A stretch of DNA of 64,000 nt from Alentia gelatinosa. Lineage: Eukaryota; Annelida; Polychaeta; Phyllodocida; Polynoidae. The stretch lies in assembly GCA_950022655.1 (NCBI GenBank), contig OX465580.1:4015122-4079121 (forward strand), given 5' to 3'. Under the pieces are notes generated by a model that was not told the origin of the DNA, ran no database searches, and saw nothing but the letters and a program-made list of their open reading frames with translations. Within the stretch, counting starts at the first letter, position 1. Each line of letters opens with the position of its first letter. The position numbers and the translations under genes were made by a program. This document shows positions 12,216 through 23,642 of the stretch, piece by piece.

Positions 12216-12432
12216 GGGGCCCGTTTAATAATCTAAGCTCGTACATGTAGACTTTTTCTGGACCTTGTACAAAGGATATCGCTTAATAATATTTTGAGTT
12301 TGCTAAGACAGTATTAGTCAACAAATAGGTCATCCATAAGTGTTGAATAACGTTGACCCAAATCGTTCCTGGGTCACCTTGGCGTACAGAAAAGGGTCTA
12401 CATGGACGAACCTAGCTTGTTAAACGGGCCCC
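12216..12432. mobile_element. TIR element, GGGGCCCGTTTAATAATCTA family
   Basis: It starts GGGGCCCGTTTAATAATCTA and ends TTAAACGGGCCCC. The interior has GTACATGTAGAC mirrored by GTCTACATGGAC. Other copies are at 13651-13866, 26251-26470, 39060-39290 (3' end replaced) and 59152-59320 (5' truncated). About 217 bp, non-coding. No clear target duplication, so the superfamily is open. Confidence 0.8.
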
Positions 12433-12511
12433 TGTTTTCTAGTTCTATATTTTACAGCATTCTCTTTCGCATTAGATTTACAATATCATATACGGAGGAT
12501 ATATATTGATA

Positions 12512-12613
12512 CAGTAAAACCCCGCTTCTGGGACACCTCGCTTAAGGGGACACCCTGCTTAAGGCTACACTCAGCTCGGAACGGATGGTTTCCCCTTAGA
12601 TGGGGTTTTACTA
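12512..12613. mobile_element. Short TA-flanked CAGTAAAACCCC element
   Basis: It starts CAGTAAAACCCCGCTTCTGG after TA (12510-12511) and ends GGGGTTTTACT. It retains only the TIRs of the 652-bp element at 5045, so it is an internal-deletion derivative. Confidence 0.75.
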
Positions 12614-12922
12614 CACTATGCGAAGTTATGTAAATCTAACATCCATTTTAGTATATCAATATAACAAAACACACAAAAACTAGGCAAATTTAGTTACAAT
12701 AACATTCCAGATGATTTGGTTTGGTTGCGATTTTCCATTTGAAATCCACTTAAAAGTACCGCAAACACAATTCTTTTGCCTTGTGTAAAACAATGATAAT
12801 ATTTATTGAGCAGTTATTCAACCCTCAGCCCCACCCTGTGGCCGACACTGACATATTTGCCACGTTTTTCAATCTCTCTGAGGCAGAAAATTCCACACGA
12901 AACATACTTCAGTCTTGCCCTT

Positions 12923-13224
12923 TATCCTACCCCTAATATAAAACCCCATAGGCTTAACATTGAGTTTCCGTATGCCACGCTGACTGGCATACAGAGTTTA
13001 ATATGCCACTAGTGCCATACAGAATTGTTATCACGTAATATTCCAAAATCGAGGAGACGGGAAAGGATAAAATCAAAACCTGATTCGTTTTAATCTTGTC
13101 CACCGCATGCCACTCCTGGAGTTTTGGCTCTGGACTTCACTCCGCTTCGCCTCATGAAGTCACTATGCCAAACTCCAGTTGTGGCATACAGTGGTCAAGA
13201 TTAAACTCATCCAGTTTTACGATA
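12923..13224 (-). mobile_element. TATC-ended MITE, 302 bp, copy 1
   Basis: The copy runs TATCCTACCCCTAATATAAA ... CATCCAGTTTTACGATA. It has three internal hairpins (GTATGCCACGCTGACTGGCATAC, TGCCACTAGTGCCA and GCCACTCCTGGAGTTTTGGC mirrored by GCCAAACTCCAGTTGTGGC). Orientation is opposite to the copies at 18072-18374 and 62709-63009; 15128-15420 has this orientation. All are close to 302 bp and highly similar, implying recent spread. Confidence 0.85.
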
Positions 13225-13262
13225 TTATCCCTGTAGTACATGGTTCTGTGTATATCTTTCGC

Positions 13263-13378
13263 CCAGGTGCATAAATACACAATATTGACTGGTTTCAGAT
13301 ACAAGTGGCCGTATGCTCCAAGGAGTTGACGCGTAGTAATATCCGAGCGTATGCGAGGATATTGCGTAGAGTCAACCC
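13263..13378 (+). mobile_element. Foldback-arm fragment (57772 family)
   Basis: CATAAATACACAATATTGAC, CTGGTTTCAGATACAAG and CGAGCGTATGCGAGGATATT match the outer end of the left arm of the 57772-59019 element. The inner part is missing. Confidence 0.75.
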
Positions 13379-13553
13379 ACAGTTTTACCCACAGTCAGGA
13401 TAATTAAAAACTCCATTTTAATGACTTATAAAGTCACAGTCACAGCGGGCACAAACATTATTATTACTGCACCCCTAGCAGCGGGCAGTATTTAATAGAC
13501 ATTCGGACACAGGTATATAATAATAAAGAGTCCTCTTGATGGTGTCTTATCAG

Positions 13554-13606
13554 TGGAGATTACGGATCAGCTCAGATCTCACACTCACCTGAGACCACTT
13601 CACCAG
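13554..13606 (+). CDS. Candidate 53-bp internal exon, unknown protein
   Basis: The segment follows GGTGTCTTATCAG (acceptor ending 13553) and meets CAG|GTGTGA at 13607. With one leading phase base the translation is GDYGSAQISHSPETTSP, leaving one base over. That leftover base fits the two leading bases of the candidate exon at 14692, where the joined codon reads GGA. A second frame is also open, so the assignment rests on phase agreement. Confidence 0.3.
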
Positions 13607-13650
13607 GTGTGAACACTCTACATGGTGTTATCTGCACAGCGTCACAGACA

Positions 13651-13866
13651 GGGGCCCGTTCAATAATCTAGGATCGTCCATGTAGGCCCTTTTCTGTACG
13701 CCATAGCGACCCAGGGACAATGCGGGTCAATTTCATTCAACACTTATGGACGACCTTATGGACGGCCAATATTGTCTTAGCCAACAGACTTAAATATCAT
13801 CAGACGATAACCCTTGTACGAGGTACAGAAAAGGGTCTTCATGTACGATTATGAAACAACCCCCCA
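13651..13866. mobile_element. TIR element, GGGGCCCGTTYAAT family
   Basis: It starts GGGGCCCGTTCAATAATCTA and contains GGACGACCTTATGGACGGCC and AACCCTTGTACGAGGTACAG. The right end is degenerate (GAAACAACCCCCC). Intermediate in similarity between the 12216 and 26251 copies. Confidence 0.8.
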
Positions 13867-13993
13867 GTATTGTAGTCTGCGGCCCCACCTGACAGTGACC
13901 TGTGTCCTGATTGGTTTAAACCTACCAAACCTCGGGCGACATCTCTGGAGTTTAGTTGCAAAGCAATCCACTCTGTGACAACTCGATGAATTG

Positions 13994-14690
13994 AGTTTGG
14001 GCGGGGCTTAGATATGATTGACATATAGGAGGGGCTTAGATATGATTGACAATGTAGGAGGGGCTCAGATATGATTGATATATAGGTGGGTCTTAGATAT
14101 GATTGAAATATAGGTGGGGCTTAGATATGATTGACATATAGGAGGGGCTTAGACATGATTGACATTTAGACTGGGCTTCTATATAATTGACATATAGGTG
14201 GGGCTTAGGTATGATTGACAAATCGGCATGGCTTAGATATGATTGACATATCGGATAGGCTTCAGTATGATTGGCATATAGGTGGGGCTTAGATATGATT
14301 GACATATCAGATAAGCTTCAATATTATTGAAGTATAGGCAGGGCTTAGAAATGATTGACATATTGAAGGGTCATAGATATGATTGACATATTGGAGGGGC
14401 TTATATCAAGATATAGGAAGTGCTAGATATGATTGACATATAGGAGGGGGGCTTAGATATGAGTGACATAAAGGCGGGGCTTAGATATGATTGACATAAA
14501 GACGGGGCTTAGATATGAGTGACATATAGGAGGGGCTTAGATATGAGTGACATAGGAGGGGCTTAGATATGAGTGACATATAGGCGGGGCTTAGATATGA
14601 GTGACATATAGGAGGGGCTTAGATATGAGTGACATATAGGCGGGGCTTAGATATGAGTGACATAAAGGCGGGGCTTAGATATGAGTGACA
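13994..14690 (+). repeat. 28-bp minisatellite, about 24 copies
   Basis: The unit is TAGGAGGGGCTTAGATATGA followed by TTGACATA. Early copies have GATTGAC and late copies GAGTGAC. Several mid-array copies have lost a few bases. The last unit ends GAGTGACAG, which is also the acceptor of the predicted exon at 14692. Confidence 0.9.
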
Positions 14691-14691
14691 G

Positions 14692-14777
14692 GAAAGTGGC
14701 GTCTGTTCTCTCGACCGATCCTCTACAGTTACATGTATTTTGATGTACACGACATTACGTTGTCAGGGGTAGTTTAT
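14692..14777 (+). CDS. Candidate 86-bp internal exon, unknown protein
   Basis: The exon starts directly after the AG of the last 28-bp repeat unit and ends at a consensus donor (TAT|GTAAGT, 14778). After two phase bases it encodes KWRLFSRPILYSYMY then FDVHDITLSGVVY, and it ends in phase 0. The reverse strand is closed in all frames. Phase joins cleanly to 13554-13606 upstream and to the first frame of 22128-22213 downstream. No known domain is recognised. Strand and donor are well supported; the acceptor lacks a long pyrimidine tract. Confidence 0.5.
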
Positions 14778-15127
14778 GTAAGTGTCACTCACGCCACAAT
14801 AGAGTGTCACCAAGTTCCGGATACTGGCCATAAACATGACAAATGACACCTTTTATACGTTTTTACCCTTCCTTTGTTGGTACAGTATTACGAGGGACAC
14901 ATACTGGGTGCATTAGTCACGCTCTAAATGAAACACCAAGAGATACTCAAAGCAAAACAAAATTAAATTCAACAAAATACGAATTCGGTTCCAAATAGGC
15001 CACTAGAAATAACCACTTTGCTACAGAAGGTTGTTCAATCTCTGAATATATTCAAATAAATACAATACCAACTTGTTCGGTCGTTGCATGAAGTATAGCA
15101 CTACAGCTAGCAACTAATTCAAGGTAT
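14778..15127. other. No recognised feature (probable intron)
   Basis: Unique-looking sequence between a predicted donor and a MITE. No repeat units or coding-like segment noticed. Confidence 0.4.
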
Positions 15128-15420
15128 TATCCTACCCCTAATATAAAATCCAATAGGCTTAACATTGAGTTTCCATATGCCACGCTGACTGGCACACAGA
15201 GTTTGATATGCCACTAGTGGCATACAGCATTATTATTACGTAATATTCCAAAATCGAGGAGATAGGGTAGGATAAAATCAAAACCTGATTCGTTTTAATC
15301 TTGGCCACCGCATTCCACTCCTGAAGTTTTGGCTCCGGACTTCACTCGGCTTCGCCTCATGAAGTCACTTTGCCAAACTCCAGTCGTGGAATACGGTGGC
15401 CAAGATTAAACCTCATCCAT
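15128..15420 (-). mobile_element. TATC-ended MITE, copy 2
   Basis: Same order as the copy at 12923: TATCCTACCCCTAATATAAA, GGCACACAGAGTTTGATATG, TTCGTTTTAATCTTGGCCAC, then AACCTCATCC. The last few bases of the terminus are degenerate (CATAATCATG). Confidence 0.85.
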
Positions 15421-15736
15421 AATCATGAAAATTATATATATATCATTTGGTTTGAAGGCATTTCTAATGGTGCCCATGGAAATTCTCAATTGCCCTCGAG
15501 AAGAACCAGTGTGTAAGACGCACCCCAAATTTGGGGCGAAACCTGTGAGACTGTTTTGTGTTTTTCTCTCTGGATATGGTTTGGTCAGATTGCCGATCTA
15601 GACACTGTGGAATAATCCTTCGGGGTTAATTTTCGGTGGGAAAAAATTATTTCCTTTTTCGGTGGGAAAAAATTGTTTTCTATAAGACGCACCAGGGGTT
15701 TGGTTTGCGTACAAAAATGTTTATGTCATATATAGC

Positions 15737-15951
15737 AGTGATTCCACCGAGCAACCGAAACTTGCCGAAATGAAAATCGGACAATTTCGTTTAAGCATAG
15801 CTGGCGGTGGAAGCACACATTTTTTTTCTGGTAATTTCGGACGTGTACACGATTTATCGTGCGAGAAAATTCACCATATAAGATTTTCTTTGATACATTC
15901 CAAGGACTTCAGAAACTTTCCGATAAAGCTTCTAGTCTGGTGGAATCACCA
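15737..15951. mobile_element. Short TIR-like element
   Basis: GTGATTCCACC at the left is mirrored by GGTGGAATCAC at the right, about 200 bp apart. Only the ends match, and no second copy is seen in the window. Confidence 0.4.
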
Positions 15952-16608
15952 CTTTATACACGAGAATTTATGGTAATAATATTTATACGAGTCTTTGGCT
16001 CTCACAGGGCAGTACATGGGCGATTATGACTGTGGCTGCTTTAGTTTGGTGACCTCACTGGGATCCCAGTACCTCTCAGCTGTTATTAAATGCTGGCAGT
16101 GGTTTGTGGCTTAACCTCGACTGTGTGGCAGGTCCTGGAGTCAGTTTGCTGAGACATCTGTGTGGTTTCTTCTCGTGGTCGTTTTTTCCTCGCTCGGTTT
16201 GGGATTGTGGCCATGTATGGAGCAGGATTCAACATAGACTTGAGCAAGTCTTATTATTATTTATTTTTTTTAAAGGTTTTTATTGGCATATAGTTCGCTA
16301 GTACATGTTAAGCGGTCTACCACTTTACCCATTAGCCTTATAACAAGTCTGAATTTTTAGAATATTTTCTATAACAAGTCTGTTCACGTTATGTTACATC
16401 AAGATTGCAATCCAGTTTCCCAAGGAAATGGCAATTTAAAAAAACAAAGTGAGAGATACAATGATACTAAGTACCTGACTTATTCTACGTGTTATCGATA
16501 TAGTCTACGGTGTAAGAGTTACAGAAAACAACTGCGGTCAATTTGAAATTCGATATATGCGGCTGTAGGTAATGATCAGGTGAAGAATGAATGAATGAGA
16601 GCATATGA
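15952..16608. other. No recognised gene
   Basis: A short inverted copy of the AGACTTGAGCAAGTCT palindrome lies at 16231-16247. The open frame at 16104-16301 is Trp/Phe-rich and lacks splice signals. Confidence 0.45.
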
Positions 16609-17647
16609 AGGCCTTCCAGTGAAACCTTAAAAACCTTTAAAACCTATAAAAAGCTATATTTAGATTTTTTTTAAATTTTTTTTTTATTAAAGCAGCTTTT
16701 TTTTTCCATATCGAGGATTACAGTATTTTTTAGGTACATTTTTACAGTCAAAACCTTCAGCATATTTCTAGTGACTAATGAATTGATACAAAATTGCGCT
16801 TGCAGTTTAAACTTTGCTGCTTTTTTTTTTATATTTTTTTTTATAGCCGTATTGTAATAGAGACTATGAACAGGCGTAAACTTAACAAGATCTTAACTAT
16901 AATTGTGACCACTTCACTTTATCATTCTGATACCAGATACTATGGAAATAGACATATTTGACATTTAAATGGACAGGAGAAGCTGTACATGCATAGACAA
17001 GATGTATTTCACATGGTACAAGATTTAAGACAAACACATACAGTTTTGGTCTTTTGGTGTTTTTTTTTTCTCTCCAGTTGTTTACCTCAATTCCAAATTG
17101 ATATATATAGAGCATGGCAATGTTCCAGTAAACAGTTTATATATTTTGATTCTTAAGCCTTTATCTCTTTCAAGGAACCTATATAACCTATAAAGACCTA
17201 TATTTTCACTGCCATCCAGATTGATGTGTACAGGAAATATTAGAAGCTATCCTCACACGAAATTAGATTGTCAAATGACAAGAAATCTACATTATTGGTT
17301 TATTTAAGAGATCATAAACGTGTTTAAGAATTAACAGTTGGTGTGACTTCTTGCCAGGCTGGCTCGCCTGTTGGAAACTCAACACATATATACATGCTTG
17401 CTGGGTATAACCTGATGAGCCAGACATCCTGACATCCTGCAATTTAGTAATAGTTACATATTTTAGAAATCAAGAACTGAAAATAAACGATTCACTATAT
17501 TTTGACTCTTATTATGCTGATTATGTTAACCCAAAAACCTATAAAAGCCTATGTTTTGGGCCTAGAAAAACCTGTAAAAACCTATATTTTGATTTTAAAA
17601 ACCTATAAAAAAAACCTATATTGAGGAAGTGGGGTACTGGTAGGCCT
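16609..17647. mobile_element. TIR element, AGGCCTNCCAGTG ends, copy 1
   Basis: The left end AGGCCTTCCAGTGAAACC is mirrored by ACTGGTAGGCCT at the right. Both ends carry repeated AAACCTATAAA motifs. The right 430 bp (GATTGATGTGTACAGGAAAT ... TATTGAGGAAG) is shared with the copy at 47256-48295. The middle differs between copies. No transposase. Confidence 0.75.
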
Positions 17648-17669
17648 GGATATTTGTACTGTTTGTTAA

Positions 17670-18003
17670 CCCTTTAAGGACGGCCACCTGCGGCAGAGCT
17701 GTTACCATAAGGACAGGTGCAAGTGATATTGTATATCTCTAAAGGACGAACACATTTTGGATAAAGTCATAATTTGATGTTCCATCACGTGATATTATTG
17801 GTAATCAATAATATTTCACTTATTTTAGCTTACTAATATCAATTTTGATAGTATACAGGTCTACATTTTCTGAAGATTTCATGTATTTTGATAAATCATT
17901 TCCATGTCAAAAAGAATTTTATAGGTTTAAGAAAAATGATGCCTTGAGGCATCATTCGGCCTGGGCCGGTTGATGCCTCAAGGCATCATTCGGCCTTAAA
18001 GGG
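17670..18003. mobile_element. piggyBac-like MITE with a two-copy internal repeat
   Basis: TTAA (17666-17669) precedes CCCTTTAAGGACGGCC. The right end is GGCCTTAAAGGG followed by ATAA, a mutated TTAA. TTAA targets with CCCTTT ends are characteristic of piggyBac. Near the right end GATGCCTCAAGGCATCATTC occurs twice (17940 and 17972). The same core is expanded to a 35-bp array in the element at 40018-40553. Confidence 0.75.
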
Positions 18004-18071
18004 ATAACCAATGTTGCTCGGAAGAGGTTGATCAGAGGATTAGGGCGCATATAAGTATAGGATAAAAGTAA

Positions 18072-18374
18072 TATCGTAAAACTGGATGAGGTTTAATCTT
18101 GTCCACCGTATTCCACGACTGGAGTTTGGCAAAGTGATTTCATGAGGCGAAGCCGAGTGAAGTCAGGAGCCAACACTTCAGGAGTGGAATGCGATGACCA
18201 AGATTAAAACGAATCAGGTTTTGATTTTATCCTACCCTATCTCCTCGATTTTGGAATATTACGTGATAACAACGCTGTATGCCACTAGTGGCATATAAAA
18301 CTCCGTATGCCAGTCAGTGTGGCATACGGAAACCCAATGTTAAGCCTATGGGATTTTATATTAGGGGTAGGATA
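18072..18374 (+). mobile_element. TATC-ended MITE, copy 3
   Basis: It runs TATCGTAAAACTGGATGAG ... TATTAGGGGTAGGATA, the reverse of the copies at 12923 and 15128, with GCATATAAAACTCCGTATGC inside. Full length (303 bp). Confidence 0.85.
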
Positions 18375-18419
18375 AAACATGGCACAAAGTGAGGAGGCAC
18401 GGACGAGGCCAAAGATAAG

Positions 18420-18555
18420 TGCGAGAGATTATGGACATCAATTAAGAAATAAAACTACTTTGAAATATGTGGACTTCCCCTAACGCCTGACAGGCTCAGG
18501 GAGGGAGGGGTGAGGTAGGTGGAGGGCTAGACGTAGGATGTAGGGACACAAGCCG
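18420..18555 (+). mobile_element. AGACTTG-family fragment
   Basis: GATTATGGACATCAATTAAG, CTTCCCCTAACGCCTGACAG and GGTAGGTGGAGGGCTAGACG match the interior of the copy at 48326-48480. The palindromic start is missing. Confidence 0.6.
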
Positions 18556-18689
18556 GTCTAGATTTAAGACGTGACAAACAGAAGTAAGAAGCACACAGAT
18601 ACACAACATGGACAGCGGCGAGCTTTTGACACCGGGATGAGTCACATCCTGTGGCGTATGTGCGCTAAGCTGTGTTGACACGAAACACG

Positions 18690-20058
18690 ATCCGACCACG
18701 ACTGATCCGATCCGACCACAACGATGTCAAACTGCTGTGTAACCGTTCTCAGCTCTGTTCACATGGTATGACTGTAACTGATACGATCCGGCCACAACGA
18801 TGTCAAACTGTTGTGTAACCGTTCTCAGCTCTGTTCACATAGTATGACTGTAACTGATACGATCCGGCCACAACGATGTCAAACTGTTGTGTAACCGTTC
18901 TCAGCTCTGTTGACATGGTATGACAGTAACTGATACGATCCGACCACAACGATGTCAGACTGTTATGTAACCGTTCTCAGCTCTGTTCACATAGTATGAC
19001 TGTAACTGATACGATCCGACCACAACGATGTCAAACTGTTGTGTAACCGTTCTCAGCTCTGTTCACATAGTATGACTGTAACTGATACGATCCGACCACA
19101 ACGATGTCAAACTGTTGTGTAACCGTTCTCAGCTCTGTTCACATGGTATGACTGTAACTGATACGATCCGACCACAACGATGTCAAACTGTTGTGTAACC
19201 TTCTCAGCTCTGTTGACATGGTATGACTGTAACTGATACAATCCGACCACAACGATGTCAATCTGTTGTGTAACCACTCTCGGCTGTGGTCACATGGTAT
19301 GACAGTAACTGATACGATATGACCACAACGATGTCAAACTGCTGTGTAACCGTTCTCAGCTCTGTTCACATGGTATGAAAGTAACTGATATGATCTGACC
19401 ACAACGATGTCAAACTGCTGTGTAACCGTTCTCAGCTCTGTTCACATAGTCCGACCACGACTGATCCGATCCGACCACAACGATGTCAAACTGTTGTGTA
19501 ACGGTTCTCAGCTCTGTTCACATGGTATGACAGTAACTGATACGATCCGGCCACAACAATGTCAAACTGTTGTGTAACCGTTCTCAGCTCTGTTCACATG
19601 GTATGACAGTAACTGATACGATCCGACCACAACGATGTCAAATTGTTATGTAACCGTTCTCAGCTCTGTTCACATGGTATGACTGTAACTGATACGATCC
19701 GACCACAACGATGTCAAACTGCTGTGTAACCGTTCTCAGCTCTGTTCACATGGTATGACAGTAACTGATACGATCCGACCACAACGATGTCAGACTGTTA
19801 TATAACCGTTCTCAGCTCTGTTCACATAGTATGACTGTAACTGATACGATCCGACCACAACGATGTCAAACTGCCGTGTAACCGTTCTCAGCTCTGTTGA
19901 CATGGTATGACAGTAACTGATACGATCCGACCACAACGATGTCAAACTGCTGTGTAACCGTTCTCAGCTCTGTTCACATGGTATGACAGTAACTGATACG
20001 ATCCAACCACAACGATGTCAAACTGCCGTGTAACCGTTCTCAGCTCTGTTCACATGGT
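18690..20058 (+). repeat. 76-bp satellite, about 18 copies
   Basis: The unit contains GATCCGACCACAACGATGTC, AACTGTTGTGTAACCGTTCT and CAGCTCTGTTCACATGGTAT. Copies differ at only a few positions (CTG/TTG, CAC/GAC, ATGG/ATAG). At about 19440-19480 the period is broken by a shorter unit with ACTGATCCGATCCGACC, as at the array start. Confidence 0.95.
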
Positions 20059-20259
20059 ACACTTTCCAATGTGTCAGTAGTCTGCGGCACAGCCTTTCAG
20101 TGAGGCAGCACTATAAAATGGGCATAGGGTCCCACTGCTACAAGCAGACCAGAGTTGAGTAAGTATACTTTTCAAGAACCAGATAGGTGAACCAATGAGT
20201 CTCAAAAGGACATAACTTGCCTACCGAGACGTAAAACTACACAAACAAACAAACAGTCT

Positions 20260-22127
20260 GACTAAAATGGTGTCAAACTATTGTTGTAAGAACGTTCTCA
20301 GCTGTGTTGGCATAATACATGATCTGACCAAAACTGACACAATTGCACTGTGTGAACGCAGATCACGATCGAATCACAATTGTGGCAAACCATTTTGTTT
20401 CCACTTCAAGCTGTGTTTACACCGAACACGATCCAACCATAACTGTGTCAAACTGTCTTGTTTCTGTAATTGAGCTATGGTCACACAGAAAACGATCTGA
20501 CCACAACTGGGTCAAACTGTCTTGTTTCCACTTTGAGCTCTGTTTACGTTTAAGTCTAATTGAACAAATTGGACGTTAAACTACCCAAACAAACTGTTTA
20601 CATGGAACTTGATCTGACCACAACTGTGTCGAACCATCTTGTTTCCTTTTTTACATGGATCACAATCCGACCACAACTGTGTCGAACCGTCTTGTTTCCA
20701 CTTTAAGCTGTATTTATGCCGAACTTTATCCGATCACAACTGTATCAAACTATCTTGTTTCTGTGTCAAACCATCTTGTGTTGAAGTAGAACATGATCTG
20801 ACCACAATTGGGTCGAACCATCTTGTTTCTACTTTGAGCTATCTTTACACGTTAAACGATCTGACGACAGTTTTGTAAAAACGTCTTGTTTCGTCTTGAG
20901 CTGTGTTTACACGAAAAACGATCTGACCACAACTGTGTCAAACCGTCTTGTTTCCCTTTTGAGCTATGTTTACGCAGAACTTGATCCGACCACAACTGTC
21001 CCAAACCATCTCGTTTCAAGATTTAGCTGTATTTACATGGATCACAATCTGACCACAACTGTGTCGAACCATCTAGTTTCCCTTTTTACATGGATCACAA
21101 TCTGACCACAATTCCGTCGAACCGTCTTGTTTCTGTATTTTAGCTATGTTTACATAGATCACGATCTAACCACAACTGTATCAAACTATCCTGTTTCCGT
21201 ATATTAGCTGTTTTTACATGAAAAACGATCTGACCACAACTGTGTCCAACCATCTTGTGTTGACGTAGAACATGATCTGACCATAATTGGGTCGAACCAT
21301 CTTGTTTCCATGTTGAACTATGTTTACACGGAAAACGATCTCACGACAATTGTGTAAAAACTTCTTGTTTCGTCTTGAGCTGTGTTTACACGAAAATCGA
21401 TCTGACCACAACTGTGTCAAACCGTCTTGTTTCCAGTTTTAGCTGAATTTATATGAAACACGATCTGACCACAACTGAGTCGAACCATCTACTTTCCTTT
21501 TTTACATGGATCACAATCTGACCACAATTCCGTCGAACCATCTAGTTTCCCTTTTGAGCTATGTTTACGCAGAACTTGATCCGACCACAACTGTCCCAAA
21601 CCATCTCGTTTCCAGATTTAGCTGAATTTATATGAAACACAATCTGACCACAACTGAGTCGAACCATCTAGTTTCCTTTTTGAGCTCTGTTTACGCAGAA
21701 CTTGATCCGACCACAACTGTGCCAAACCATCTTGTTTCCTTTTTGAGCTATGTTTACGCAGAACTTGATCCGACCACAACTGTGCCAAACCATCTTGTTT
21801 CCTTTTTTTACATGGATCACAATTCGACCACAACTGTGTCGAACCATCTTGTTTCCGTTTTTACATGGATCACAATCTGACCACAACTGAGTCGAACCAT
21901 CTAGTTTCCTTTTTGAGCTGTGTTTATGCAGAACTTGATCCGACCACAACTGTGCCAAACCATCTTGTTTCCAGATTTAGCTGAATTTATATGAAACACA
22001 ATCTGACCACAACTGAGTCGAACCATCTTGTTTCCGTTTTCACATGGATCACAATCTGAGTCAAACCGTCTTGTTTCCTTTTTGAGCTGTGTTTACGCAG
22101 AACTTGATCCGACCACAACTGTGTCAG
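20260..22127 (+). repeat. Divergent 63-bp satellite related to the 76-bp array
   Basis: The unit is GATCCGACCACAACTGTGTC, then AAACCATCTTGTTTCC and TTTTTGAGCTGTGTTTACGC. Shorter units lacking the GAGCT part are interspersed. It aligns with the 76-bp unit (GACCACAAC, TGTCAAAC, CAGCT/GAGCT, TGTTCACA/TGTTTACA), so both arrays share an ancestor. A SINE tail (20534-20600) interrupts it. The last unit ends TGTGTCAG at a predicted acceptor. Confidence 0.9.
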
Positions 22128-22213
22128 TTGGCCGGGCTGAGGACACAGGCCTGGGTAAACCGGGATCACGACGTTACCTCACTGAGGAGGAGGTATGTGG
22201 AGAACCTGGCAAG
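22128..22213 (+). CDS. Candidate internal exon abutting the satellite
   Basis: The GC-rich segment starts right after the AG of the last 63-bp unit. Two donors are possible: GAG|GTATGT (22193) and AAG|GTGAAT (22214). One frame reads LAGLRTQAWVNRDHDVTS then LRRRYVENLA and joins in phase with 14692-14777. Another reads VGRAEDTGLGKPGSRRYL then TEEE and joins in phase with 25935-26000. I favour the first, which then needs a missing small exon before 25935. No domain is recognised. Confidence 0.4.
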
Positions 22214-22402
22214 GTGAATACGTCTACAACTCACAAATTAACCGAGATACACGCCCTCACGTAGACTTGTTCCAGGTCTCCAAGTCAGAAAAAAACATAG
22301 TACATGAATAATTAGAAAAAATCTGGGGGGGGAAATCTGGAAAAAAAAAATCCGTTTCCTATCAAAAGAGAAATATTGGACAATAAATATATAAAATGGG
22401 GG

Positions 22403-22883
22403 CAGGGTTCGTACAGAGCCTGGAAAACCTGGAAGAGCCTGGAATAATGCTTTTGATTTTTCCAGGACTGGAAAAGCCTGGAATTCTAACAGAGAGCCTG
22501 GAAAAAAAACCTGGAACAGCCTGGAAAATTTAGTTTTGTGTTAAATCCTTTTTTTAGTCTATTAAATTCTGGTCATTATTAGTTTTCCTTAACTACAGTA
22601 CCTGACTGCCTATGAAAATTTGAAGATATCGATTCCAAACCACTGAAATGCCGCAGGTAGTGAAGGAGATGGAACGTTTACTGAATTAGATGAATCAGAC
22701 AAGGTTTTAAAAACCGTGACCAGATATGATATACACCCTTCAGAAAACAAACAATGACTGTTTTCATTCACTAGAAAGATGGTATTGATTCATATTGTTA
22801 TGTGACTGGAAACAATATATTAGAGCCAGGAAAAGCCTGGAAAAAGCCTGGAATTTTATTGGCCTATCTATGTACGAACCCTG
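22403..22883. mobile_element. hAT-like MITE, CAGGGTTCGTACA ends
   Basis: The termini CAGGGTTCGTACAGAGCCTG and TATGTACGAACCCTG are inverted repeats. AGCCTGGAAAA motifs repeat inside each end. The CAGGG start is typical of hAT elements. Flanks share TGGGG but no exact 8-bp duplication, so the superfamily is provisional. Confidence 0.75.
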
Positions 22884-22938
22884 TGGGGTTATCATACTTT
22901 GCAATATGAAGCCAGGCCAGCAATCTTCTGTCAAGTGA

Positions 22939-23642
22939 AGTGGGATTTAAACGGAGACACTCATGTACTTGAGATTGGTGTACTTTACATATTTCTCCGG
23001 TAATTTTCTCTTTGTCCAATAATCTCAGAGCAGATTGCTGAAATTGAGCTTTCCCAGTTTCAAGGGAAAATGGCGGATCTGATTCACACGGAAGGACACA
23101 CCCGGTACATAGTCTCAGACAATCTTTACCACTGAGATTTAGGGGACCCTCATTATCAGTGGGAGGTACGCCAGTCTCACCAAAATGCCCGAAAATCTTT
23201 AAGTGGGATTCACACGATGGGATTCATGTACCTCACAGGGCACAAAATCTCATGCGGTTTTGTTCCTTTTTAGGGGGAAATGTCTTTAACAATTTCAGGG
23301 AGGAAAACATGTCTCAGGGAAATGAATCCCTATAATTTAGACGAAGATATTGTGTTCGAGTACAGAATCTCAGCAGGATTTGTCTTAGAAAAACACCCTG
23401 TGAGGTACATGAATCCCATCGTGTGAATCCCACTTTAGACAGGTTTAAAATCCAAATCACTGGAGACTGTGCCTTGGCAGGGGAAATTGATGCTGACGGT
23501 TTTCCCTTCTCCCCCTCAGTCTCATTGAATTGAGACCTGGGGTGTCACACGAGGAGACTAAGTACCACAAAATAATCTCGGGAGAATTGTCTCAGACAAA
23601 CCCCTGCTGAAGGTACATGAGTGTCTCCGTGTGAATCCCACT
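22939..23642. mobile_element. TIR element AGTGGGATT..., with a nested relative
   Basis: The left end AGTGGGATTTAAACGGAGAC plus ACTCATGTAC is mirrored by GTACATGAGTGTCTCCGTGT plus GAATCCCACT. A 233-bp relative is inserted at 23202. The related copy at 50868-51347 lacks that insertion. The right terminus runs straight into the 80-bp array. Confidence 0.85.
23202..23434. mobile_element. Nested 233-bp MITE with TTA target duplication
   Basis: Ends are AGTGGGATTCACACGATGGG and CCCATCGTGTGAATCCCACT, flanked by TTA (23199-23201 and 23435-23437). The empty site in the other copy (about 51138-51146) reads AAATTAAAC. The TTA duplication points to PIF/Harbinger mobilisation. Its ends match those of the host element, so family members insert into each other. 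Confidence 0.85.
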
